In this document: positions 57,648 through 64,000 of the stretch, in pieces
Layout of the letters: every line of letters starts with the position of its first letter
Numbering within the stretch: position 1 is the stretch's first letter
From: Microbispora sp. NBC_01189
GTDB lineage: Bacteria > Actinomycetota > Actinomycetes > Streptosporangiales > Streptosporangiaceae
Reading direction: 5' to 3'
Assembly: GCF_036010665.1 (NCBI RefSeq)
Contig: NZ_CP108581.1
Span: 5,823,501 to 5,887,500, forward strand
DNA length: 64,000 bases
Translations under genes and position numbers: made by a program
The notes under the pieces: model-generated
Told to the model about the DNA's origin: nothing
Database searches by the model: none
Seen by the model: the letters and a program-made list of their open reading frames with translations, nothing else

Positions 57648-57673
57648 GGGTGTCCCGGGCGCCCGGGACACCC
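57648..57673. terminator. 26-bp perfect palindrome between the cupin and membrane-protein genes
   Basis: GGGTGTCCCGGGC followed directly by its exact complement GCCCGGGACACCC. It lies downstream of the cupin gene stop (57735) and upstream of the next start (57558), so it may end the cupin transcript or be a protein-binding site. Confidence 0.5.
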
Positions 57674-57734
57674 GTCCCGCCCCGCCGGGAAGTTACGCGA
57701 GGCGCGGCGAGTCGCGGCCGGATGGGGCGGGTGG

Positions 57735-58151
57735 TCAGCGCATCCAGGGCGGGACGATCCGGTCGGTGCCCTTGGGCGCGAGGTCGCAGGCGTCCTCGGC
57801 GGTGACCCCGCCGGGAACGTAGACCTCGGCGCCCGCCGGGGCGACGGCGATCGCGCTGAAGCCGGACTCCGCGTCGCTGTGCACCCTGCGGCTGAGGTCG
57901 GCCGGCAGGACGATCGTGTCCCCCGCTCCGACGCCGAAGGTCTCGCCGTCGAGGTCGACGGTCGCACCGCCGGACAGGAAGGTCCACACCTGCTCCCTGT
58001 CGCAGGAGTGCAGGGGCCCGCTGTTGCCCGCGGGCATGTCCACACGCCACACGGCGTGCGCCGCCCCGCCCTGCGTCGGGGAGGCGAGGGTGGTCATGAC
58101 GCCGTTCGGCGTGGTGCTCCGGCGGCTGTCGGCGGAGTGGATGACAGACAT
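57735..58151 (-). CDS. Cupin domain protein
   Basis: The 138-residue single cupin barrel shows GGAAHAVWRVDMPAGNSGPLH, REQVWTFLSGGATVDLDGE and GAGDTIVLPADLSRRVHSD. The usual GX5HXH has only one His (PLHSCDREQ), with Cys and Glu nearby, so metal binding may be altered. It is divergent from a marR gene, and the MarR operators lie directly upstream, so it is probably under MarR control. Confidence 0.85.
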   Translation of the reverse strand: MSVIHSADSRRSTTPNGVMTTLASPTQGGAAHAVWRVDMPAGNSGPLHSCDREQVWTFLSGGATVDLDGETFGVGAGDTIVLPADLSRRVHSDAESGFSAIAVAPAGAEVYVPGGVTAEDACDLAPKGTDRIVPPWMR

Positions 58152-58168
58152 CGGTGACGTCTCCTAGA

Positions 58169-58211
58169 ATAGACAACGTTGTTGTCCTTAATAGTGAACC
58201 AGGTTGTCTAT
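58169..58211. promoter_or_regulatory. MarR operators between the cupin and marR genes
   Basis: GACAAC-GTT-GTTGTC (58172-58186) is a perfect palindrome. The 9-mer ATAGACAAC (58169-58177) recurs as its exact complement GTTGTCTAT (58203-58211), which includes the TTG start codon of marR. A MarR dimer at these sites would cover both divergent promoters. Confidence 0.7.
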
Positions 58212-58683
58212 CGTGTCAATCGACCCACCCGGATTCGAGCTGCCGTTGCGGCTCTTCCTGGGATTTCGCGTGCTCATCGACGACCTGCACGCGGAGCTGG
58301 CCCGTCAGGGGCATCCGCACTCCCGGCCCATGCACGGATTCGTCCTGCAGGCGATCGGCGCCGAGGGCACGACCGCCGTGGACCTCGGCCGTACGCTCGG
58401 CGTCAGCAAGCAGGCGGCGGGCAAGACCATCGACACGCTGGAGCGCCTGGGCTACGTGGAGCGCGCCCGCGACGCCCGCGACACGCGCCGCAAGATCGTG
58501 CGGCTCACGCCGGCGGGCGTCGACCTGCTGGCCCGCTCGGCCCGCGTCTTCGACGATCTGCGGGCCCGCTGGGCCGCGATCATCGGCCCGGAACGGCTCA
58601 GGGAGCTGGAAGCAGACCTGCGCAGGGTCACGCCCGCGGACGTCTTCCGTCTCGACGTGCCCGGCTGGTTCGGCTCCTCCTGA
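58204..58683 (+). CDS. MarR family regulator
   Basis: The 159-residue protein has a winged HTH: TTAVDLGRTLGVSKQAAGKTIDTLERLGYVERARDARDTRRKIVRLTPAG shown here by its parts DLGRTLGVSKQAAGKTI (recognition helix) and RDTRRKIVRLTPAG (wing). Start TTG 58204 or GTG 58213; both lie at the edge of an operator repeat, so binding would also occlude translation start or transcription start. It likely represses itself and the cupin gene. Confidence 0.9.
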   Translation: MSIVSIDPPGFELPLRLFLGFRVLIDDLHAELARQGHPHSRPMHGFVLQAIGAEGTTAVDLGRTLGVSKQAAGKTIDTLERLGYVERARDARDTRRKIVRLTPAGVDLLARSARVFDDLRARWAAIIGPERLRELEADLRRVTPADVFRLDVPGWFGSS

Positions 58684-58708
58684 CCCACTGCCGGGCTCGC
58701 GGGCCGGC

Positions 58709-60247
58709 TCAGTTCGCGGAACGCCTGGGGAGGGCGAGGGCGGCGACCGCACCCAGCAGGCACAGCCCGCAGGTGATCAGGAAGATCTCGGTGTACTCCG
58801 CGTGCAGCGCCGCCCGGACCTTCGCGGTGTAGCCGGCGAGCATGCGGGCGTACTCGCCCGCGTCCACGCCGAACGGCAGCGGCGTGTCGAGATGCGCGGT
58901 GAGCGACTGGAACCGGTGGAAGCCCCACGCCGAGAGCGCGGCGACGCCCAGCAGCATGCCCATCATCCGGGCCACCACGACCGCCGCCGACACGACGCCG
59001 TGCCGTGCCGCCGGGACCACGCGCAGCGCCGCGGAGGAGACGGGGGCGATCACCACGCCGAGGCCGATGCCGGTCACCACGAGGTCGACGTCCATGCGCA
59101 CCCCGGCCGAGGCCAGGTCGAGCGGCCAGCGGGAGATCATCCAGTAGCCCGCCGCGGCCAGGGCCATGCCCGCGACGGCCACCGGCCGCTCGCCGAACCG
59201 GCGCACCAGGAATCCGCCGAGGAAGGCCGCCACCGCCAGCGCGGCGAGGAACCGGGTGAGCACCAGGGCGCCTCCCACTGCATCGCGGCCGAGCAGCGTC
59301 TGCGCGACGAGCTGCACGTCGACCAGCGTGACCAGCAGCGCCGCCCCGGCGAGCAGGCTCACCGCGAGCGTGGCGAGCAGCGGCCCGCGGGGCACGCCCG
59401 TCAGGTCGAGCAGGCGGACCGGCGAGCGGATCTCCCACACCACGAACAGCACGGCCGCCACCACTCCGGCGACCACGCACGGCAGCCCCCACGGCGGCAG
59501 CACCGTCGCGCCGGGGGAGGGGTTGTAGAGCCCGGCCACCAGCAGGCCGAGCGCCGGCGCCAGCAGCGCCCCGCCCCCCAGATCCAGCCGGGAACCACCC
59601 ACCCGCGACGCACCCGCCGGTGGGGTGTCCGGCTGTGCGCCGTTCACGGGCGGGCCGTCCGCGTACGGCTCTCGCCCGCCGGGCACCGCCGCCTGCACGG
59701 CGACGGCGGCGATCAGCGTGAGCGGGAGGTTGACCCAGAAGACACCGCGCCATCCGGCGAGCGCGGCCAGGCCCGCGCCGTAAAGCGGGCCGAGCACGCT
59801 GCCGAGTTCCTGCGCCGCGCCCACGGCGCCGAGCGCCACCGGGCGGGCGCGTTCGTCCCACAGGTCGCCGATGAGGGCCATCGTGATCGGCAGCAGCGCG
59901 CCGCCCGCGACCCCCTGGAGCGTACGGCCCGCGACGAGCACCGGGATGCCCGCCGCCAGGGCCGTGAGGAGGGAGCCCGCGGCGAACCCGGCCAGGCACC
60001 CGTGGATCAGCGCCCGTCGGCCGTACCGGTCGGACAGCCGGCCCAGCAGGGGCATCGCCGCGACGTATCCGAGCAGGAACCCGGTGACGACCGGGGTCGC
60101 CCTCTCCAGGTGGTTGAGCGGCACGCCGACGTCGGCGGCGACGTCCACCAGGATGGTCACGACGACGTACGCGTCGAGCGCGGCGAGCAGCACGGCGGCG
60201 CCGCCGACGGCGAGCGCCAGGCGCCGGCGCCGCACGGGGGCGGTCAC
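58709..60247 (-). CDS. 14-helix MFS transporter, P55-like
   Basis: A 512-residue DHA2-type major facilitator with 14 hydrophobic helices. Motif A is [15 protein letters not shown]; antiporter motif C-like [19 protein letters not shown] cytoplasmic loop (about 195-225) is Gly/Pro-rich. Its ATG overlaps the stop of an LprG-like lipoprotein gene by 4 bp. In mycobacteria the same gene pair (lprG-Rv1410c) moves triacylglycerol and lipoglycans outward and affects drug tolerance; a comparable lipid export job is inferred here. Confidence 0.85.
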   Translation of the reverse strand: MTAPVRRRRLALAVGGAAVLLAALDAYVVVTILVDVAADVGVPLNHLERATPVVTGFLLGYVAAMPLLGRLSDRYGRRALIHGCLAGFAAGSLLTALAAGIPVLVAGRTLQGVAGGALLPITMALIGDLWDERARPVALGAVGAAQELGSVLGPLYGAGLAALAGWRGVFWVNLPLTLIAAVAVQAAVPGGREPYADGPPVNGAQPDTPPAGASRVGGSRLDLGGGALLAPALGLLVAGLYNPSPGATVLPPWGLPCVVAGVVAAVLFVVWEIRSPVRLLDLTGVPRGPLLATLAVSLLAGAALLVTLVDVQLVAQTLLGRDAVGGALVLTRFLAALAVAAFLGGFLVRRFGERPVAVAGMALAAAGYWMISRWPLDLASAGVRMDVDLVVTGIGLGVVIAPVSSAALRVVPAARHGVVSAAVVVARMMGMLLGVAALSAWGFHRFQSLTAHLDTPLPFGVDAGEYARMLAGYTAKVRAALHAEYTEIFLITCGLCLLGAVAALALPRRSAN

Positions 60248-60891
60248 GGCGTGGGCGGGGTGATGGTCACGGGGGCGTCGTAGTCCGCTAGGGTGACGGC
60301 GGCCGAGCCGCCGCCGAGCGGCAGGTCGATCTTGAGCAGGCGACTGGTGGCCTTGTCGATCCAGAGCGTGCCCGCGACCTTCTGCTGGACACCGGGGACC
60401 AGCGCGGCCAGCGCGTCCTGCGGCAGGGTGGCGGACAGGCGGTAGGCGGCGGCGTCGCCGACCTTCTCCTCCGCCTGCGTGCGCACGTCCTGGGCGGCCG
60501 ACAGCAGGCCGGGCACGCCGGTCAGCACGGCGGAGGGGTCGTAGAGCGCCGCGAGCTGCTGCCGGGTCATCGTCTGGTAGCCGCCGGTCGGGCCCTTGAA
60601 GTAGACCGTGCCGCCGACGAGCACGAAGTCGATCTCCTGCAGGCCCAGCATCTCGATCTGCACGGTGCCCTTGGCGTCACCCTCCTTGGTGAGGCTGCCC
60701 TCGGCGTGCCGTACGGGCACGGCGGGCTTGTCCTTGGTCTCGATCGTGAAGGCGACCGTCCTGACCGCCCGCATCGCCTCGGCCGACCGCTTCATCAGGG
60801 CGGGGCCGTCCGGCAGGGCCGTCTCGCTCTTCGCGTCGCAGGCGGTCACGAGCAGGAGGCCGGCCACGACCAGCCCAAGGATTTTTCGCAC
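60244..60891 (-). CDS. lprG: LprG/LppX family lipoprotein
   Basis: The 215-residue protein starts at GTG 60891 with a lipoprotein signal ([18 protein letters not shown], lipobox LVTAC, Cys at 18-19). The mature part matches the LppX/LprAFG half-barrel: [58 protein letters not shown]. This fold holds lipid acyl chains. It is the first gene of a two-gene operon with the MFS transporter, as in mycobacteria. No glycolipid synthesis genes are nearby. Confidence 0.82.
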   Translation of the reverse strand: MRKILGLVVAGLLLVTACDAKSETALPDGPALMKRSAEAMRAVRTVAFTIETKDKPAVPVRHAEGSLTKEGDAKGTVQIEMLGLQEIDFVLVGGTVYFKGPTGGYQTMTRQQLAALYDPSAVLTGVPGLLSAAQDVRTQAEEKVGDAAAYRLSATLPQDALAALVPGVQQKVAGTLWIDKATSRLLKIDLPLGGGSAAVTLADYDAPVTITPPTP

Positions 60892-61004
60892 AGCCGGATC
60901 GTAGCGAGCGGGCGGGGGTGGCACGCGTTCCCGCGGGAATCGGTTTGACGCACCAGGTCAGGGGAACTCGGGATCGGTGCAGTTCCCCCGCCACCCCGTC
61001 GTCG

Positions 61005-61499
61005 TCACTGGTCGGCCCGCCGGACGCCGCGGACCCCCTGCAGATGGTCGATGACGGGCGTGTAGATCCGTTCCAGCGTGGAGACCTGTTCGGGAGTCAT
61101 CAGGTCGATGAAGTGCCGGCGGACGCTGTCGACGTGGTCCGGCGCCACCTGCCTTATCGTCTCCCAGCCCTGGTCGGTCAGGACGGCGAAGGTGCCCCGC
61201 CGATCGTCCTCGCACTCTTCACGGGTGACCAGCCCGGCCGCCTCCATCCGGGAGATCTGGTGGGACAGGCGGCTGCGCGACTGGATGGTCGCGTCGGCGA
61301 GCTCGCTCATCCGCATGCGGCGGCCGGGGCTCTCGGAGAGGTTGACCAGGATCTCGTAGTCGTTCAGCGACAGGCCGCTCCCTTGGAGCTCTCGATCGAG
61401 TTGGAGGAAGAGAAGTCGGTGCGCAGCCAGGTGGGCCCGCCACGCGCGTTGCTCGTGCGGGGTCAGCCAGCGGTGGTGGTCGTCCATATCGACCAGCAT
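61005..61499 (-). CDS. MarR family regulator
   Basis: About 164 residues (or 160 from ATG 61487). Winged HTH with MRMSELADATIQSRSRLSHQ, MEAAGLVTREECEDDRRGT and a C-terminal dimerisation helix. The N-terminus MDDHHRWLTPHEQRAWRAHL is typical of actinobacterial MarRs. It is divergent from a cation-efflux gene with 27 bp between start codons, so it must affect that promoter. Confidence 0.9.
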   Translation of the reverse strand: MLVDMDDHHRWLTPHEQRAWRAHLAAHRLLFLQLDRELQGSGLSLNDYEILVNLSESPGRRMRMSELADATIQSRSRLSHQISRMEAAGLVTREECEDDRRGTFAVLTDQGWETIRQVAPDHVDSVRRHFIDLMTPEQVSTLERIYTPVIDHLQGVRGVRRADQ

Positions 61500-61501
61500 A
61501 A

Positions 61502-61512
61502 GATCAAGTGAA
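61502..61512. promoter_or_regulatory. Shared 11-mer upstream of the cation-efflux and marR genes
   Basis: GATCAAGTGAA lies in the 27-bp divergent spacer and recurs unchanged upstream of the phosphopantetheinyl transferase gene (63123-63133). It is a candidate regulator site. Confidence 0.3.
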
Positions 61513-61526
61513 GGGATGGAGCGGGT

Positions 61527-62468
61527 ATGCCTGACGGCGAGAACGGCGAGAGCCTGGGCACCGTGATGGTAGCGGGCGCGGCCAATCTCGCGATCGCTTC
61601 GGCCAAGCTCGTGGCCGGCCTGATCAGCTCCTCCTCGGCGATGCTGTCGGAGGCCGCCCACTCGGCCGCCGACACCGCCACCGAGGTCGTGCTGTTCGCC
61701 GCGATCCGGCACGGCGAGCGGCCCGCCGACGCCCGTCACCCCCTCGGGCACGGCCGCGCCGCCTATCTGTGGGCGATCGTGGCGGCCTGCTTCACGCTGG
61801 TCGTGGGGGCCGGCTTCTCGCTCACGCACGGCTGGCAGACCATCACCAGAGGAGAGGACCTCGGCGACGTCCGCGTGTCGTACATCGTGCTCGCGGTGTC
61901 GTTCGCGATCGAGTCGATCTCCCTCCTGCGGGCCCTGCGCCAACTGCGGGCCGAGGCCCGGCGGTGGCGGGTGAGCCCCGGCCGGCTGCTGGAGCGCACC
62001 TCCGACACCATGCTCAAGGCGGTCGTGCTGGAGGACGCGGCCGCCCTGATCGGCATCGCGGTGGCGGCCGTCGGCCTGGTGCTGTCACAGCTCACCGGAT
62101 CGGCCGTGTGGGACGGCGCCGCGTCGATCGTCATCGGGCTGCTGCTGCTCTGCGTGGCGCTGACCCTGATCAGGACGAACGCCTCGCTGCTGATCGGGCA
62201 GGCGCCCCCGGCCGCGCTGCAGGAGAAGATCAAGGCCGTGCTGGTCGAGCAGCCGGAGGTCGAGGGGGTCGTCGAGCTCGCCGCCGTCCTGATGGGCCCC
62301 GGCCAGATCCTGGTCGCGGCGAAGATCGACTTCGTGGACGAGACGACGGGGGAGCGGCTGGAGATCGCCGCCGACCAGGTGGAGCGACGGCTCACCAAGC
62401 GGTTCCCGGAGATCAAGCAGGTGTTCCTCGACCCCACTCCGGGCCGGTCAGCCGCCGAGGAGGTGTAG
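61527..62468 (+). CDS. Cation diffusion facilitator family transporter
   Basis: The 313-residue protein has five or six helices with SSSAMLSEAAHSAADTATEVVL, DARHPLGHGRAAYLWAIVAACFTL (His/Asp-rich loop) and LEDAAALIGIAVAAVGL, DGAASIVIGLLLL of the CDF fold. The C-terminal cytoplasmic domain (EKIKAVLVEQPEVEGVVELAAV) is present. It exports divalent metals such as zinc, cobalt or iron. GGAG lies 7 nt before the ATG. Its 3' end overlaps the convergent transferase gene by 21 bp. Confidence 0.9.
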   Translation: MPDGENGESLGTVMVAGAANLAIASAKLVAGLISSSSAMLSEAAHSAADTATEVVLFAAIRHGERPADARHPLGHGRAAYLWAIVAACFTLVVGAGFSLTHGWQTITRGEDLGDVRVSYIVLAVSFAIESISLLRALRQLRAEARRWRVSPGRLLERTSDTMLKAVVLEDAAALIGIAVAAVGLVLSQLTGSAVWDGAASIVIGLLLLCVALTLIRTNASLLIGQAPPAALQEKIKAVLVEQPEVEGVVELAAVLMGPGQILVAAKIDFVDETTGERLEIAADQVERRLTKRFPEIKQVFLDPTPGRSAAEEV

Positions 62469-63095
62469 CTTGGCCGGCTCGTCGGTGACGGCCGAGGCGA
62501 TCACGGTGCCGGCCGTCCACTCCAGGAAGTGACGGCCCTGCCACTCCAGCGCCACCGTCAGCCCGTCCACCAGCGGCAGGGCCGACAGGTCCGCCTCGCG
62601 CAACCGGCCGAGCGTCAGTTCACCCCGCTTGACCAGGGCCTCCTTGCGGACCCACTGACGGATGAGGCCGCGGTTGTCGTCGCCCACCAGCTTCGCCTCG
62701 GCGGGGGTCAGCGCGAGTGCCACGAGGTTCTCGTCGGCGGGGCCGCCCGTGACGTGCTCGGCGTCCACGCCGACCCGGCCGTACCCGGCGACCGCGCAGA
62801 CGTATCCCGAGGTGTGCGTGAGGCTGATCGACACGTCGGGGGCCTCGGCCAGCCAGGGCCGCCCGTGCGCCTGCCCGCACTCCTCGCAGCGCTGCACCAC
62901 GGTCAGCATGCGGGCCCGCGTGCCGAGCAGTTCGGCGGCGCAGTGCCGTACGAGCAGGTGGGCGGCGACGAAGTCGCGGCGGTCCCCGCTGCGGGTGAAG
63001 CGTTCGGCGCGTTCGCGCTCGGCCGGCGTCAGGGTGCCGCCGACGAGTTCGAGCACGTCGTCGGTGTGGCCGGCCACGGCCAGTGGAGGGCGCAC
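62448..63095 (-). CDS. 4'-phosphopantetheinyl transferase (Sfp type)
   Basis: Transfers phosphopantetheine from CoA to acyl or peptidyl carrier proteins. Motifs: RRDFVAAHLLVRHCAAELLG, VSISLTHTSGYVCAVAGYG, VGVDAE (metal Asp and Glu) and IRQWVRKEALVKRG (WxxKEA). I choose GTG 63095 (215 residues), which has TACAGT 6 nt and TTGATC 27 nt upstream, i.e. a leaderless promoter. The frame remains open to a GTG at 63167 (239 residues), and a TTG in between is possible. No polyketide or peptide synthetase is in this window, so it probably serves carriers encoded elsewhere. Confidence 0.88.
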   Translation of the reverse strand: MRPPLAVAGHTDDVLELVGGTLTPAERERAERFTRSGDRRDFVAAHLLVRHCAAELLGTRARMLTVVQRCEECGQAHGRPWLAEAPDVSISLTHTSGYVCAVAGYGRVGVDAEHVTGGPADENLVALALTPAEAKLVGDDNRGLIRQWVRKEALVKRGELTLGRLREADLSALPLVDGLTVALEWQGRHFLEWTAGTVIASAVTDEPAKLHLLGG

Positions 63096-63101
63096 AACGT
63101 C

Positions 63102-63133
63102 ACTGTAGGACAGCGATGTGACGATCAAGTGAA
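63102..63133 (-). promoter_or_regulatory. Promoter of the phosphopantetheinyl transferase gene
   Basis: Minus strand: TTGATC (63123-63128), 15-bp spacer, TACAGT (63102-63107), then 6 nt to GTG 63095. The -35 lies within GATCAAGTGAA (63123-63133), shared with the cation-efflux promoter region. Confidence 0.4.
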
Positions 63134-63244
63134 CTGGTGGGCTCCTACCGGATGCCGAAGCGCTCACCCGGCCGGGGCCACCCCGTGCGCCGGGCCTCGC
63201 CCGCGCTCACCCGGCCCGCCCGGGTGGCCGTCCGCGCCCCGGCC

Positions 63245-64000
63245 TCACCCGGCGAGCGCGGACATCCAGTCCTCGATCTCGTCCGCGCGGCGCGGCAGCG
63301 CGGCCGACATCAACCGGGCGCCGTCGGACGTGATCACCAGGTCGTCCTCGATGCGGACGCCGATCCCGCGCAGCTCCGGCGGCAGCGTCAGGTCGTCGGG
63401 CTGGAGATAGAGCCCCGGCTCGACGGTCAGCACCTGGCCCTCCTCCAGCACGCCGTCGAGGTAACTCTCCGCCCGCGCCCGTGCGCAGTCGTGCACGTCG
63501 AGGCCGAGCATGTGGCCGCTGCTGCACAACGTGTAGCGCCGGTGCAGCCCCGCGCCGGCCTGCGCCCGCGTGAGCAGCCCCCACTCGACCAGGCCGTCGG
63601 AGATGACCCGCATCGCGGTCTCGTGGAAGTCGCGGAAGCGCGCCCCCGGGCGCAGCTCGGCGATGGCCGCCGTCTGCGCCTCGTACACCAGGTCGTACAC
63701 CTGCCGCTGCACCGGGCCGAACCGGCCCGACAGCGGCAGCGTGCGGGTGACGTCGGCCGTGTAGAGGTTGTCGCCCTCGACCCCGGCGTCGAGCAGGAGC
63801 ATCTCGGCGGGGTCGAGCCGCCCGTCGTTGCGGATCCAGTGCAGCACGCAGGCGTGCGCCCCCGAGGCCACGATGGACTGGTAGCCCACCGCGTTGCCCT
63901 CCAGTCGCGAGCGCAGCCCGAAGACACCCTCGACGTACCGCTCACCGCGCGGGTGCGCGACGGCCGCGGGCAGCGCGCGCACGACGTCCTCGAACCCGCG
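63245..64000 (-). CDS. Xaa-Pro aminopeptidase (M24B), 5' part outside the window
   Basis: Removes N-terminal residues before proline. The frame is open to the window edge (RGFEDVVRALPAAVAHP), so the N-terminal domain and start are missing. The pita-bread catalytic domain has all metal ligands: LLLDAGVEGDNLYTADVTRTLP (two Asp), SSGHMLGLDVHD (His), TVEPGLYL (Glu) and GVRIEDDLVIT (Glu). ERYVEGVFGLRSRLEGNAVGY and ACVLHWIRNDGRL are typical of aminopeptidase P. It ends with a normal stop at 63245. Confidence 0.93.
   Translation of the reverse strand, partial: RGFEDVVRALPAAVAHPRGERYVEGVFGLRSRLEGNAVGYQSIVASGAHACVLHWIRNDGRLDPAEMLLLDAGVEGDNLYTADVTRTLPLSGRFGPVQRQVYDLVYEAQTAAIAELRPGARFRDFHETAMRVISDGLVEWGLLTRAQAGAGLHRRYTLCSSGHMLGLDVHDCARARAESYLDGVLEEGQVLTVEPGLYLQPDDLTLPPELRGIGVRIEDDLVITSDGARLMSAALPRRADEIEDWMSALAG

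Noticed and set aside
62448-63095. Natural-product gene cluster suggested by the phosphopantetheinyl transferase
   Set aside because: No polyketide synthase, peptide synthetase or carrier-protein gene occurs in the window.

Overview
The window reads as a chromosomal segment of a high-GC Gram-positive bacterium (Actinomycetota, most likely Streptosporangiales). The grounds are the strong G/C preference at third codon positions, frequent GTG and TTG starts, several probable leaderless -10 boxes of the TAGGNT type just before GTG codons, and a typical actinobacterial order of core genes (polA, rpsA, coaE, uvrB; then pyrG, NUDIX, xerD, parA, scpA, scpB, rluB, aroH, tyrA, cmk, der). No rRNA, tRNA or CRISPR array was seen.

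Layout. 1-6106: branched-chain amino-acid-type ABC uptake system (binding lipoprotein on +, livHMGF on -, a small lipoprotein between). 6562-16153: housekeeping block (thioesterase, DNA polymerase I, DUF2127 protein, polysaccharide deacetylase, ribosomal protein S1, acetyltransferase, dephospho-CoA kinase) ending in a hydrolase-TetR pair behind a palindromic promoter. 16179-21989: one giant gene for a TIR / degenerate phosphoesterase / NACHT / pentapeptide / WD40 protein, the best candidate in the window for an unusual conflict or signalling system. 22180-28122: an ArsB/SLC13-like permease, a glycosidase remnant, and an ECF biotin-uptake operon that carries an acyl-CoA ligase and an atypical thiolase between bioY and bioMN. 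28174-32101: inositol-phosphatase-like and cupin-like genes, a tnpB-only transposon with its guide-RNA end, and an unknown two-TM protein abutting the transposon. 32366-37906: uvrB, a serine hydrolase, a DUF4126 protein, a Uma2-type nuclease and a hexapeptide acyltransferase. 38005-52983: the conserved pyrG-to-der segment, interrupted on the opposite strand by an MFS exporter and a MerR-PP2C fusion regulator. 53100-58683: two-component system, then a membrane-fused multicopper oxidase group next to a MarR regulator with clear operators. 58709-64000: an LprG/P55-like lipoprotein-exporter pair, a MarR/cation-efflux divergent pair, a phosphopantetheinyl transferase, and the 3' part of an aminopeptidase P gene.

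How genes work together. Tight overlaps (ATGA/GTGA) point to translational coupling in livF-livG, bioM-bioN, pyrG-NUDIX, MerR-PP2C/MFS, the multicopper oxidase with its membrane partner, and lprG/MFS. Several promoters can be read directly: TTGACC-N17-TATGCT for rpsA, TTGCCG-N17-TAGATT for parA, and a MerR-type promoter with a 19-bp spacer in front of the MerR-PP2C gene. All functional statements are from reading motifs by eye; no database search was possible.
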